Notes: generated from the sequence alone by a model not told the origin. Positions 44,501-57,100 are shown, counted from the first letter of the stretch. The stretch: 64,000 nt of DNA from Corinectria fuckeliana (GCA_019137255.1 WPDH01000067.1:62001-126000), one strand, 5' to 3'. Made by a program: numbers and translations.

Positions 44501-46431
44501 ATGGATAGCGTCCTCCGCCAGTCCAAGGCCATGTGCCCTTTCCTCAAGAAGGCCTCCCCGGCGACTCTGCGCGCCCTGTCGACCTCCGCCCGTCCCCAGG
44601 CGACCCAGGCCTCGCCTTGCGGCGGCACCATGTCCAAGCTGCAGCTGCTCGGCCATCGCTGCCCTGTCATGGGCAAGGCCATGGCTGTTCAGACGGCCAA
44701 GCATGGTGCTGCCGCTGCCGCTGCCTACCGCGCCTTTTCCAGCAATGCGAAGACCAGCAAGGCCAAGATTCACACCAGCCGCAACAAGGAAGCTCGTGCC
44801 GTCGACCGCCCCATCTTTGAGGGTCACGACAAAGGTATGACTTGACCAACGAAACCGCCGTCACTCGCATTCACTCAATTGCACGACTTCTAACGCGCGC
44901 AGTAGCCCCGATTCCTCCCTCCGCCTTGAACCGAAAGGCTGCCGCTCCCACCTCCGCCACCACCGCTTCCGCCCTCAACACCGCCGGCAAGTTCGACTAC
45001 GAGGGCTTCTACAATGCCGAGCTCGACAAAAAGCACAAGGACAAGTCCTACCGCTACTTCAACAACATCAACCGTCTCGCCAAAGAGTTTCCCCGCGCCC
45101 ACATGTCCAACAAGGAGGATCGCGTCACCGTCTGGTGCGCCAACGACTACCTGGGCATGGGCCGCAACTCTCGCGTCCTGAACAAGATGCATGAGACTCT
45201 GGAGGAGTACGGTGCCGGTGCCGGCGGGACTCGAAACATTTCCGGCCATAACCGACACGCTGTCGAACTCGAGGGCTCTCTAGCCAAGCTGCACGCCCAG
45301 GAAGCTGCTCTTGTCTTCAGCTCATGCTACGTCGCCAACGATGCCACCCTCGCTACTCTCGGCAGCAAGATGCCCGACTGTGTCATTCTGTCGGACAGCT
45401 TGAACCACGCATCCATGATTCAGGGCATTCGCCATTCCGGAACGAAGAAGATTGTCTTCAAGCATAATGACGTTCAGGATCTCGAGGCTAAGCTGGCGTC
45501 TCTCCCCTTGAACGTCCCCAAGATCATCGCCTTCGAGTCTGTCTACAGCATGTGCGGCTCCATCGGGCCCATTGAGGAGATTTGCGATCTCGCTGACAAG
45601 TACGGCGCCATCACCTTCCTCGACGAGGTTCATGCCGTCGGTATGTACGGCCCTCACGGCGCTGGCGTTGCAGAGCACCTGGACTGGGAGGCGCACGTCA
45701 AGGGCGCTACCCGCGGGACCATCATGGAGCGCATCGACATCATCACTGGAACTCTAGGCAAGGCTTATGGCTGCGTCGGCGGCTACATCGCCGGAAGCAC
45801 CAAGCTCGTCGACATGATCCGATCGCTGGCCCCTGGCTTCATCTTCACCACTTCGCTGCCTCCAGCCACCATGGCGGGCGCCAAGGCATCCATCGAGTAC
45901 CAGATGGAGTACGATGGCGACCGACGACTCCAGCAACTTCACACTCGGGCGGTCAAGGAGGCCATGGCTGAGCGGGACATCCCCGTCATTCCCAACCCCT
46001 CCCACATCATCCCCATCCTGGTCGGCAATGCCGAGGTCGCCAAGGCGGCATCCGACATGCTACTCCAGGACTACCGCATCTACGTCCAGTCGATCAACTA
46101 CCCCACCGTTCCCGTCGGCCAGGAACGCCTCCGCATCACCCCCACCCCGGGCCACACTAAGGAGTACCGGGATGAGCTTGTGCAGGCTGTCGATGAGATC
46201 TGGAGCCGTCTGAACATCAAGCGCACTTCCGAGTGGGCCGCCGAGGGTGGTTTCATTGGCGTCGGCGAGGAGGGCAATGTCCAGCAGCCTCTCTGGACCG
46301 ACAACCAGCTCGGGATTGAGCAGGCTACCAAGGACATTGTGGCGGCTGGCCATGCGACCAACGGCATTACTGAGGCCCTTCTTGAGCAAGAGTCGAAGCA
46401 GGCTGGTCAAGCTGCCGGCGCCGCCATCTAA
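44501..46431 (+). CDS. HEM1: 5-aminolevulinate synthase, mitochondrial
   Basis: This enzyme condenses glycine and succinyl-CoA to 5-aminolevulinate, the first step of haem synthesis, using PLP in the mitochondrial matrix. Two exons, 44501-44834 and 44903-46431, give 620 aa. The presequence and linker carry two Cys-Pro haem-regulatory-type motifs, KAMCPFL (C12) and HRCPVMG (C54), as in animal ALAS where haem blocks import. The catalytic core begins at FDYEGFYNAELDKKHKD. GAGAGGTRNISG near residue 217, TFLDEVHAVGMYG and ITGTLGKAYGCVGG (PLP lysine near 396) are present. The C-terminus LTEALLEQESKQAG-like tail is Ala/Gln-rich. The chosen ATG is the first one that gives an intact presequence; its context GCCATGG is strong. 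The Zn(II)2Cys6 gene follows in the same direction. Confidence 0.96.
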
Positions 46432-47054
46432 GAGTTGGAAACCAAGGTCTCCAATCCGCTGCCATCGCAAACAACTGTGTGACGCAGACACCCAAGTTCC
46501 CTTCCATATATGCCATCTTTGAGAGACATCTACGTCTATCCTTTGTCGGGACAGACGAGACAATTGAAAGACCTTTTCTATCCATTGCCACATAACGTGG
46601 CACTTTGGATACCAACACAAACTTGTTTCCGCTCTGATGTCTGATTAAGTGAATGTGCTAGTGATGTGCTTCTACTACTGCGTCCTGTATTATTTTATTG
46701 TTTTTTTTAGCTTGGCTATATCGGCTGAACTTACTACTTAGGCCTAGATACTCGTCCGATTTCGCGGTGTCGAACGGACAAACCTTTGACCAGATTCGGC
46801 GACGCTGATTGGACAGCGGACCTTTGTCAGCGTCGATACGCCCCGTGTCCGGCGGAGGAGCGGAGCAATTCTGGCGCTCCGGCTCCGTTCCTAAGACGAC
46901 AACCCCGGCTCCCTTACGGCATCCAAGCATGTACACGGCCTCCGAGGACACCGATAGCTGAACATTTTGTCTCCCCGTCTCAATAATGTGACTTTTCTCC
47001 CTTTACTAATTCTCCGTCTACTCCGTCCACCGATCGGAACCTTGACATGCCGCG
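46432..47054. other. Spacer between HEM1 and the zinc-cluster gene
   Basis: A 623-nt spacer contains the HEM1 3' UTR and the promoter of the downstream regulator. A T-rich run (TATTTTATTGTTTTTTTTAG) at about 46690 is a plausible end-of-transcript region. No ORF is recognised. Confidence 0.4.
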
Positions 47055-49131
47055 ATGAGTCCCGACGCCGTGCAGCTGAAGAACAAGGGTCCAAAGGCAT
47101 GCACGACCTGTGCTAGGGCCAAGGCGAGATGTATCACCGGACCGGAGGGAAGCCTCAAATGCGACAGGTGAGTCTAGAGTGGTGGTGTTCCGTCCCGTCG
47201 GCCGGGCCGTCCGTGGCTCGGACCCGGAGGGTTGGTTGGACGAGTTGGATCCGGTTCTGTTTGCTAATGCGTCAGCTTCCAAGGTGCCATCGTCTGGACA
47301 AGCCGTGCGTCTCGCAGACCCCGGCTCCGCCCCGGGCCCGGAAGAGCCCGAAGCTGTCCAAGATTGCCGCTCTCGAGAAGCGGCTTGAAGAGCTGTCGTC
47401 CCATGTCCAAGAGGGGCCAGCTCGGTCGGCTAGCCCCTCTGCCAAAGGCGAGGAGCTGTCGGAGCTCTGCACCACCGCGGACAAGTGGAATTTCTCGCAT
47501 CTGTTCCCTAACAAGCCGGGCGCGGTGGTTCCCAATGCTGACGTCTCACCGCCGCCGCCGCCGCCGCCGCAGCTATCAACTCCGTCGGAAAAGCCGCGGC
47601 CATGGGACTCGTGGTGGCCGACGCCCCAGGAGGCGGAGATGCTGCTAGACAATTACAGGAGAGTCCACGCCGAGCTGTTTCCGTTTGTCATCGTGGCGGA
47701 CACGGTGACGTCCTCGGAGCTTCGCCGGGATCGCCCGTTCGTGTGGAAGGCCGTCATGATGGTGGGATGTTTCCTGGACGGGGCGAGGCAGCAAAAGCTC
47801 GGCAAGGAGCTGCTCGGCGAGATTGGGCAGGCGGCAGTAGTGGATGGGTCGAAGAACCTGGATCTTCTGCAGGGATTGCAGATGCTTGTGTCGTGGTATG
47901 TGGGGAGCAAGGCTGGTGAAGCAAAGCAAAGTGCGCTAACAGGCGAGAATAGGTTTCACTATGCACTCAAGGGCTCGCAGGTAACGAATCTGCTCTTTCT
48001 CGCCAGGGCCATGTGTGTAAACCTGGGGTTCAAGGAGGATGCGTCTCTCCAGGGAGAAGAATACACGCGGAACATGGACCACATGAGAGTATATGCAGGA
48101 ACGTACTATCTGAACACGCTGTAAGTGTCTCCCTATATCCTCCTGACTTTAGGCTCACGCATCTTGAATAGGGTCTTTACGGCCAACAAGCGACCAGATG
48201 TCCTCATGAACACGGATCTGCTCGAGACGTGTTGCAGGGTGCTGGGATCGACGATGCAGTATCCTTCAGACGAGTACCTCGTCAAATTGGTCCGGGTTCA
48301 GCAACTTGCACAGTCCATCTCGTTGACCATGGCCATTGACAACATTAGCCAGCATGCCATGAAGCTGCCCTTGACCATGGTGGTGCGGTCCTTTCAGGAT
48401 CAGTTGGATCAGTTCAGCGCTTCTCTGGCTCCTCGATTTATGGATAGTGGTAAGACGAACTGAACTGCGGAGTCGTCCAAGGTCACGATGCTAACACCGT
48501 ATCGGCAGATACCCTCAAGTGCCACGTGAACGTGGCCCAAGTCCTCCTGTACGAAATCGCACTCTCGGATCAGCACTCGAACGCATCATACGTACCCCTG
48601 ACGGACCGCCTCCAGCTGCTCTGGGGGTGCGTCCGCTCCCTCAGGTCCTTCTTCGACATCCGTTTCTCCCGCCGCAAGCTCGAGCGTCCTCGCTTCCTGT
48701 GCCTCAGCGCGTCCGACTTCGTCTTCACCATCATCACGGGCCTCAGGCTTCTGACGCTGCAGCTCCCGGGGTGGAACCTGGCGCACATCCAGAGCGAGCT
48801 CAACATGGTCGACGTCATGGACAGCCAGATCCGCGATCTCGTGGTCATCATCATGCGCCGCAAGGAGGGCATCTACCCGGGCGCTGCATCGCCCACGCCG
48901 CCGCCCGAGGACGCCTTCGACCGCCTGCTCCGCCAGCTCAAGACGCTGCGCGACCTCGTCAAGCTGGAGCTGGATCGACAGACCGCTGGGTGCGCGGAAA
49001 TGCCAGCGGTGGACTTTACACAGGATCTCCTGGTGGGAGGGATGGAGAGCGATTTTTGGCGGAGCTTGGGGGCTGTGGATGTTTGGAACGTGGTGGGAGA
49101 TCCGGCGGTGCTGGACGCGGGCTTGTCGTGA
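47055..49131 (+). CDS. Zn(II)2Cys6 fungal transcription factor
   Basis: This is a nuclear zinc-cluster regulator. Five exons, 47055-47167, 47284-47895, 47953-48120, 48172-48449 and 48509-49131, give 597 aa. The binuclear cluster is complete with spacing C-x2-C-x6-C-x9-C-x2-C-x6-C; the first intron interrupts it after the arginine of CDR and the splice rejoins it. A basic linker (PRARKSPKLSK) and a heptad-like helix (IAALEKRLEELSSHV) follow, suggesting dimerisation. A polyproline run is encoded by CCG repeats at about 47550-47569. The middle region (LLDNYRRVHAELFPFVIV, then LQMLVSWFHYALKGSQV and TNLLFLARAMCVNLGF) resembles the fungal-specific factor middle homology region. Targets are not known; proximity to HEM1 and THI6 does not prove a link. 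Confidence 0.9.
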
Positions 49132-49396
49132 AGAATGACCGAGTCACTGATATTATGACGAGAACAATGTGTTGAGATGAAGAAAGAAACAAGGCGAAAG
49201 ACCGGACTGGCGTTTGGCATGGGATATATGGGCATTAAGGCGTTGGGAATGAGACGGGATGGCGATGAAAGAGACATAAAATTGCCCTTTTAATCAGGAC
49301 GCGGTTAAGAAAATAATATATTAGACATGTTGAGTTTATAAGCAACTACTTCAATCATGATGCATATACCTTTTGGCGCAAGACACATTAAAACAT

Positions 49397-51280
49397 CTAC
49401 GGTTCTGGATCCTCGTCCACTTCGACGGCCTGGACTTTGGCCATGGTCAACCACCTGAGATCGCCCTCGCCCGTCGCCTTTCGGATCGCATACAGCTCGT
49501 CCAAAAAGGCCGGGACAAAGGAGCCCGGCCCGCGCACCTCGGCGCGGGCGGCGGCCATCTCGGCGGCCAGGCCGAAAACGACGGTGCCGGCGACGGCGGC
49601 GAGCAGCGGGTCGGCCGGCCGGGCGGCGAGCATGGCGCTCACGGCGGTGCCGAGGGTGCAGCCGGTGCCGGTGACGGCGGCGAGCAGCGGGTGGCCGTTG
49701 TCGACGCGGAGAGTGCGGCGGCCGTCGCTGAGCAGGTCGGCGGCGCCGGTGAGGACGACGACGGCGCCGAGGCGGCGGGCGACGGAGCGGACGAGGCGGG
49801 CCTTGTCGGCGAGGGAGAGGGACGAGGACGAGTCGACGCCGCGCTGGAGGATGGACGCGCCGGCGACGGTCTGGATCTCGCCTTCGTTGCCCTTGATGAC
49901 GGTGAAGCGGCCGGCCTGGAGGAGAGTTTTGACGGCGTTGCGGCGGACGGCCGTCGCGCCGGCTCTGGGGTGGTTGTTCTGTCAGCACCTTGTCTTGTTA
50001 TAGACGGAGGGGGAGCCTGATTTTGAAGTTGGGAATAGGGGCGATGGAGAGGGAGAGGAAGAGGAAGAGGACAGTTGACAAGAAACTCACCCTACTGGGT
50101 CAAACACGATAGGCCGGCCTGCATCGTTGTAAGCCTTCACAGCCTGGACGTAGTTCTCGAGGCCGTCGGGCGTGACGGTGCCCATGTTGACGACGAGGGC
50201 GCCGCCGAGCTTGGCCAAGTCGGCGGCTTCTTCGGCGTAGTTGGCCATGATGGGGCTGGCGCCGACGCAGAGGGCGACGTTGGCGGCGAAGTTCTGGACC
50301 ACCTTTTCCGCTCGGGCCGTTTCAGCATGCATGCAATCCCGCATCCCGCATCAAGACGGCCTCGCAGGCAACCGCGGGAGACTCACCAGGTTGGTCATGT
50401 TGTGCGTCAGGGGCGTCGTGTCGGCCACGGCGCGCACGACCTGCGGCACCATGGCGACGGTGACCTTGGCGAGCAGGTCGCGGGCGGCGGCGGCCGGGTC
50501 GGCGGCGGCGACGATGGCCGATACCACGGCGATGCCGTCGAGGCCCTTGGCCGGGGCCCGGCAGCCGGCGACGACGGGGCCGGCGTTGGACGCGTTGACG
50601 CCGCCGATGCACACGGTCGGCACGGCGGCGTGGCCCGCGGCGGCGAGGGCGGCGAGGATGTCGCGGACGCCCGCGGGGCCGATGATGGACTTTGTGTCTT
50701 TCTTTCTGGGGGGAATGGATGTTGGTTCAGTCAGTCAGTCGGGGACGTGGGAGGACGGGGTGCCCACGTGTGAGTCGCGTAGACGGTGCCGAGACCGAGA
50801 TAGTCGGCGCCGGCTTCACATGCGCGGAGGGCCTCTTCCGTGGAGCTGGCCGTGACGCCGATGATTTTGTCGGGCCCAAGAAGCCTCCTCGCCTCGGCGT
50901 AGGCTGTGGACGACGCCCAAACAATGGCATGCGTCAGCGATCCGTTCACGCCGTTGTGTCATGGAACGTCATGACACCCGCCACCGTAACGTACCCATGT
51001 CGTCCTGGCCGATGTGCACGCCCTCGCAGCCGACCTCGACGGCCACGTCCACGCGGTCGTTGATGAGCAGCGGCACGCCGAAGCGCCGGGCGACGGCGTG
51101 CAGCCGGCGGGCCGTGTCGACGGCCTCGCGGCGGGGGCTCAGCTTGTCGCGGTACTGCAGCACGGTGACGCCGCCGCGCAGCGAGGCCTCGACGACGGCG
51201 CCGAGGTCGGCGGCGCCGAGGATGGCCGGCGTCGAGTCGGTGACGAGGTAGACGCTGTAGTTGACGGCGGGTTTGGCCAT
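49397..51280 (-). CDS. THI6: Thiamine phosphate synthase / hydroxyethylthiazole kinase (bifunctional)
   Basis: This is a fused enzyme of thiamine synthesis. The N-terminal half joins HMP-PP with thiazole phosphate to thiamine phosphate; the C-terminal half phosphorylates hydroxyethylthiazole. Five exons, 51280-50995, 50903-50768, 50705-50387, 50302-50091 and 49964-49397, give 506 aa. ThiE-type motifs are VTVLQYRDK, VPLLINDRVDVA, GVHIGQDDM, GADYLGLGTVYATHTKKD and VPTVCIGGVNASN. ThiM-type motifs start with PLTHNMTNLVVQNFAANV, then ASPIMANY, VFDPVGAGATAVRR, VIKGNEGEI and VTGTGCTLG. All splice joins fall inside conserved text and are in phase. The coding sequence is very GC-rich with a strong third-position bias, which creates long antisense shadows. 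I found no TPP riboswitch-like CTGAGA/ACCTGA pair upstream. Confidence 0.95.
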
Positions 51281-51832
51281 TGTTGCGAGGGTGAGGGCGA
51301 GGGTGAGGGTGGCTGAGCGACTTGTTTAAGTGGGAGTAGGTGAGTGAGAGTGGATTGGCTGGCTGGCTGACGATGGAATTACGACATATTGTGGTGTTGG
51401 TGGAGGTGGAGAAATATTCGCTCTGGCAGCATCACAACTCCGACCAACTGCTCGCACAGAAAATAAAAAACAAATGTTCGACAAATTAAGAACCGGTAGA
51501 GGACTTGGATCTCACTTCTATTTTCCATCTATCTATCATCTTAAGTCCATCTATCTAGTCTATAGTTATCTATCTGGGTATCCAAGACGACGAAAAGAGA
51601 ATCTAGCATCTAGTACAACCTGGTCTACCATCTAAGGGGGGCCAATCTATCCACCCCAGACGTAAATTCACAGCACCAATTCCAATACCAATACACTCTC
51701 CAGAGAAGGTAATCAATCCTCGCTCCTTTTCCTTTGACGTTTTCTTTTTTCTCTTTTTTTCCGTCTTCTTCTTCCTTCCAATCCCCTCTCCCCTCTCCCC
51801 CTACGTCGAGTTTCCACACCACACCTACTCAC
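51281..51832. other. Spacer between THI6 promoter and NADH dehydrogenase 3' end
   Basis: The left part is the THI6 promoter. A loose ATCT tetranucleotide tract (CCATCTATCTATCATC and similar) covers about 51526-51575. CT-rich sequence at 51720-51800 lies in the 3' flank of the dehydrogenase gene. No gene is recognised. Confidence 0.4.
51526..51575. repeat. Imperfect (ATCT)n tract
   Basis: ATCT units recur in short runs interrupted by point changes; the tract lies in the THI6 upstream region. Confidence 0.7.
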
Positions 51833-53497
51833 TCAAAACCGAGAGATGTCGCGCCCAAAGATCCACGTCACCAGCCAGTACACCGGAATCATCAGCTTGT
51901 TCCGGATGCTCATGCTCTTGGTCAGGTACGCCGTGCGCCACAGGATCCACGCCGCCCGGCCCTTGAGCTCGTCGCCCTTGGACTGGTGGATCGCCCGCCA
52001 CCCGCCCAGATACGCCATGGTGCCCCAGTCGCGGAAGCTGAAGGGCGGCGTCGACTCGGCGTCGGTGGCCGTCGAGGCGTTGAGCCGCTTGCCGAGGTAC
52101 GCCGCCTGCTGGCTGGCTACTTGGGCCGTGGCCGGCAGCGACGAGCCCGGGATGACGGCGCAGTCCCCGATGGCGAAGACGTCCGGCAGCGTCGTCGTTG
52201 TCGTCGTCTCGCTGCCGTCCTCCGACGTCGACTTCGCCTGCACTTGCACGCGCAGGTGCGAGTCCGTCACGATGCCGCCCGACTTGGCATCCTTGGCGAT
52301 GCGGCCCACGCCCTCCACGTCCCGGCTCAGCAGCATCCCCACGAGCGGGTTCTGCATCAGCCCCGTGCTCCAGACGACGATGCCCGCGCCCACCTCGTCG
52401 GCCTCCTCCTTGATGCGCATCATCAGCACCTCGCCGTCGCGCCGGATGCGCTGCAGGTGGTGCTCCGTCTTGACGCGGATGCCGTTGCGGCGGAACGTCT
52501 CGGTCGCGTAGGCGGCCAGGTTGCGGTCGAACATGGGCAGCACCTTGGGCGCGATGTCGTAGATGGTGATGGCCACGTGCCGCATCAGCCGCGGGTACAG
52601 CCGCGCCAGGTCGTCGTGCACCAGGTCGTGCAGCTCGGCCGCGAACTCGATGCCCGTCGGCCCGCCCCCGACGACGGCGAAGTGCAGCATCTTCTTGGCG
52701 TCGGCCGCCGTCGTCGTCGGCAGCGCCGCCTTCTCGAAGGCCTGCAGCACCTTGAGCCGCACCGCGCGCGCGTCGCCGACGTCGCGCAGGAAGCAGGCGT
52801 GCTCCTTGACGCCCTCGACGCCGAACGTCTGGCTGTAGCAGCCCACGGCCACGACGAGCTTGTCGTAGGGCACCTCGAACTCGTGGCCCTTGGCGCCCGG
52901 CCGCGCCGGCACCTCGTCGCTCGTGTTGGTCTCGACGCGGATCACCTTGCGCTTGAAGTCGACGTCCGACGCCCACGCCTGGTGGAACTCGGTCAGCCCG
53001 AGCCGCCGCACCGGCTCAATCACGGCCCGGAACTCGAGCGTGCCGACCGCCGTCGACGCCAGCAGCGGCGTGAAGACGAAGTGCGACCGAGGGGAGATGA
53101 GGATGCGCGAGGCCTTGGACGGCGAGAGCGTCCTTGCCAGCGCGTACCCGGCCCATCCGGAGCCCAGAACCACGATGCGCTCCTTGGTCTTGGTTGAGTC
53201 TGAGTCCAGGGGGGAAGGGAAAGCAAGGGTCAGCAAATTATCAGAAAATCATCCGGGGGGCGGGGCTCAGCTCAACACAACGACCTCGCGATAGTGGCAT
53301 GAACTGCTTTCCCTGCAATTGACCATCTCTCGTTCCTTCGTTTTGTTTGCTCAACGGATTGACTCACCTCCATCAAGTGCCGCCTTGGCAACTGTACTCG
53401 CCGAGCGCAAGCTGCGGCCTCCAAGACCACCAACTCCCTTCATATCTCGGCTCAATCGCACCAGCAGGCGAGTGTCGGGACGCGCAATTCCAGCCAT
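51833..53497 (-). CDS. Type II (alternative) NADH dehydrogenase, mitochondrial
   Basis: This is a rotenone-insensitive single-subunit FAD enzyme that passes electrons from NADH or NADPH to ubiquinone without pumping protons. Exon 1 (53497-53368) encodes an Arg-rich, acid-poor presequence (LLVRLSRDMKGVGGLGGRSL). A 168-nt intron follows; exon 2 (53199-51833) begins STKTKERIVVLGSGWAG. The product is 498 aa. The first nucleotide-binding motif is GSGWAGYALAR and the second is VVGGGPTGIEFAAEL. Further family text is SHFVFTPLLASTAVGTLEFR, LPDVFAIGDCA and TAQVASQQAAYLGKRLN. A C-terminal amphipathic anchor ends in TWIFGRDISRF. No EF-hand insert is seen. The first exon is inferred from a good donor and phase, so the exact N-terminus is less certain than the body. 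Confidence 0.92.
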
Positions 53498-54131
53498 GGC
53501 GACAATTTTTTTTTTCCAAATTGGCTCGTCGCTGTACAGTCGAGGAGGAAATTAATGCTTTGTAAATGTCTCTCTGTGCCGTCACGTCTTCGGCATGCTG
53601 ATGTCACAAGCCCGAGAAGTTGATGTCACAGGCCCGACAATCGGATACGGCAGTCGGGCAGTTCGTCTAATTATAGTCGCACTGCGTTTGCCACCACACG
53701 CCCTGAGGCACTTTTCACTTTTACCATCTATCAAATACTACGTACGTATCTGTTAGGACGTCATCCTCGCCTCTACGATAATTCATCGGACCCTCAACAC
53801 TACTTCCGACATCGTCCTCCGCTGTCACGGGTCAGACTGCTCCGGCTGTCCGTAATCGCCGTCGCCGTGGTCCCGCAGACCCGAATCCGAGGCTCCGTGC
53901 GTTACCCACTCACTCACTACTCACTCAACTCACTTGCTCACCTTAACTACACCATCCACATGTAAATTGTATGCAAGGTAAATTGTAAACACCGTCTTTT
54001 AGTCTTAGTCTTATCTTCAAGCAGCTTTATTGCGTCATACCTCCTTGTGGCTGACAACAATTTCCAATTCCAATTCCCTCGGTCCGCCCTTTGGTCCGCC
54101 CTTCCGCCTTCCGTCTCCTGCTCTACGCGCT
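53498..54131. promoter_or_regulatory. Promoter region of the NADH dehydrogenase gene
   Basis: A 634-nt spacer lies between the dehydrogenase start and the UTP10 stop. A 17-nt direct repeat containing TGATGTCA occurs twice (53599-53615 and 53621-53637), about 100 nt upstream of the dehydrogenase start. Near UTP10 a short repeat TTGGTCCGCCC-like phrase occurs at about 54078-54102. No ORF is recognised. Confidence 0.45.
53599..53637. repeat. Direct repeat TGATGTCACARGCCCGA
   Basis: Two copies of a 17-nt sequence differ at one position and start 22 nt apart. Each contains TGATGTCA, one base from the CRE/ATF site TGACGTCA, so a bZIP-type operator is possible. Confidence 0.85.
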
Positions 54132-57100
54132 CTACTGCAACATGGCATCGAGGCTCTCTCCTAGCACTCCCTCGATCTTCACGATCCATCGGTGCGTCTC
54201 TCGCTCCACCACCTCATCGTCATCCTCCTGCAACTCGCTGATTCGAGGCAGCATCTCGTGCAGCATCGACAGCCACTCCTCTCCGAGCCGGTCCGTCAAT
54301 GCCTGCTGACACTTCACCGCCGCCAGCCGGATTGCCGTTTGCTCTGATCTCAGCTGCTTCAGTAGCGCCGAGTTGAGCTCCCTCTGATGCGCCTGTGAGT
54401 CTGCCGCTGATGCGAGCTCGACCGTCGCCGGGATCAGGTCTTCCGTCACGTCCACCAGCCCGGCATGTGAGAACTGCGCCATCATCACCGGCCCAACGGC
54501 ACCGAAGTGAGCCGGAGCCTGCCAAAAGTCATCTTGGTCGTGCTCGAACGATTGCGCCAGCGTCTGAAGCACTCTGCTCCACAAGGCGTGGTCCTCGGCA
54601 ACCTCAAGATCGACCGACCCCAGGATCTTGACGGCATCGTCCACCACGTAGGTGGCGTAGTTGGTGACAATGGACTTCAAGCTGCCAAAGAAGGTCTGCA
54701 GGAACCCGTAAACACTATATTGTCGGAGCGATCGCCCAACGCGGTCCGTCTTCGCCAACCCAGAGCCAGACCACTCCACGAGCTCGACAAAAACGGGTCT
54801 GAACGCCGCGTCGTTGAGCTTGTAAATCATCTTCAGCGCCTTGTCGTTAATGCTGTCTTCGATGGGTCCAAGCTTCTGTGATGCTTGCTCGCTCAAATCG
54901 CCCTTGGCGCATTCCAGGCGTCGGAGGTCAAACGCCTTCTTCAAGATGCTCGATAGAAGCGTCACATTCTTGGAAATGCCAGACTTGGGGTGCTTATCGA
55001 TAGCCAACCCCAGGACCTCGAGATACTCAGTGACAGCCTGCAACATGTTAGTGGTTTGTCCAAAGTCTAGAGTGTAACTGTTCTTACAGAGAATCCAGTA
55101 GCCTTGGCGCTCTCCCAGTTTCGCTCCAACCCTGAGAATATCTCCTTCGCCTCCAGTTGCTTGGCCAAGAAATGGAGGCAGTCGACACGGCTTTCCTTTG
55201 TGTTTTCGTCCAGGTCAAGTTCCGAGGACTTGTTGGAGACCTCCAGAATACGGTCGAGGTAGGTAGACAGCATGTAAGGAAGATGTTCGGCCAGTGAGCT
55301 GATGAAGCCGTAAGCGGCCCCGTGCAACTCTTCGTCCACCTTCTCTCCTTCAATGCTCTGGTTCAAATATTCCACAGCCTGCGGGATGGCGCTTGGCAAG
55401 ACTGGAATAATGGCATCTTGAAGCACGTCCACAAGGGATGTCAAGCACAAGAGGGCCATGACACGAAGGCGCTGTTCCGACTGTCCCAAGCAGTGTTCGC
55501 CAGCAATGGTAGCCGCTGCTCCCACGACGGCCTCGATGTCCTTTTTACCATACTTCTCGGCGATCTTGTCCACGCAAGTGACCGCCGTGTGCTTGTACCG
55601 GATGTCGCTCGACTCCCGGATGCCAGCAGTGAGCTGGGGTAGGAAAGCCAACAGCACCGCTCTGGAAGCAGGGTCGGTGTTGCTCTCCTGTTCGACTCGG
55701 ACCTCGAGGGCACGAAGAACCTTTTGTCGCAGACCCATATCGGATCTGTCGAGGAGATTTTCCACGGCCTTGATGAACTCGCCGATGGAAAGCAGGTTGA
55801 GATGGTTCTGGAGAGACTGGCCGCATTTGTTGTGGAGACTCTTAGTCGCCTTGACAGTATCTGCCATCACCAGGATGTTTTCCAGGAGAGTTGCGTAGAG
55901 TTCACGCGCCCTCGAGGCTCGCATGTCATCTTGGTCCATGACCCCTCCAATCTGAGACTTGAGCTTCTTGTTGGACAGGAAAACGGGGAACGCGGAAAGT
56001 TGACGCAGGGCAATTTCCTGGATATCCTTATTGTTCCTGTCCTCGCTGATGCCCAGAAGAACGAACGAAATTCCAGGCTTGGATTTGAAAAGATCGGCAA
56101 TGAGGTCCCAGAGCTTAACAAGGGTATCAAGCTGCGCCTCGATGCTAAAGTTGTTCAACAGTTCAACAACAAACTGCAGAAGGGCATCGCTCGGTCCGTA
56201 TCGATCAACTAGCATGCTGATGAGGGCGTGAAGGAATTCCTGGGGTCCAAGGGTCTCCACAAGGGCCACGAACAAGCCCTGTCGGCGGTGTGCGGGAATG
56301 TGCTCATATGCAGTGGTGAAGCTCACAAGAATGTCTGAAGCTCCGGTGACGGGGCTCTTCTGTCCCTCGCGCAGAGACTCAATAAGTGGAGGAATGACCT
56401 CCTTGATTGTCTGAGAGACAACGTGGGCAGAGTAGTCATCGCTCTGTCGAAGCACAGAGGTACCCATAAAGGTGAATATAGGCATGACGCTGTGAAGAAC
56501 CAGGTTGGGGGCGGTAGTAGCAAGGCTGGCAATCAAGAGCAGCGCGGCGTTCTGAACGACGGGGCTGGATGACTTTTGTATGCAGTTAACAAGCAGATCG
56601 CCATAACCACCGGAGCTATCAATCTTGAGCTTCTTGTTAGCCTTGTATGCCGGCATCATGGCCAGAATGCTTCGGAGAATCAGGTTCTGCAGGTAGCCCA
56701 ACTCGGATCCAACAACCGTTCTAAAGTGCTGAAGCTCCGAAAGTGCCGTGAAGAGGCCGTCCAGAAGCTCGGGGTGCTCTACAGGCTCAGAGTTCTCCAC
56801 CAACTGTAAAACGTAGGTGACTTTTCGTAACGCCTGGCTCAACTCGGGTGTCACTTGAGTAACCAAACCGCGGTCACCTCCAGAAGAGCTCGCTCGTCGT
56901 CTCTTGTTAGGTGGAGGCTCAGTGATCATCTTCGTTCCAGTTTGGATAGAGTCAAGGAAAAAGGACAGGATATCCGTTGTCAATCGAATGTTCCTCAGAA
57001 GATCAGCAGCTTCGGCTGGGACAATAGACGTCGAGGTTCCGGAGCCTACTGACTCCTGCGAAATATCCAGCAATTGCTCGGCGGCGGTGAATCTGGCATC

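Noticed and set aside
49305..50020. Long frames on both strands over the 3' half of THI6
   Set aside because: They are composition-driven shadows of a GC-biased gene.
51281..51520. TPP riboswitch ahead of THI6
   Set aside because: The conserved CTGAGA and ACCTGA segments and the two-helix frame were not found on the coding strand.
51825..52976. Second minus-strand frame of 383 codons within the dehydrogenase
   Set aside because: It is a shifted shadow of the real gene with Arg/Gly/Ala-only composition.
51734..53197. Plus-strand open frame of 487 codons
   Set aside because: It lies antisense to the type II NADH dehydrogenase, is very rich in Arg, His and Pro, and arises from GC-rich third positions; no domain is visible.
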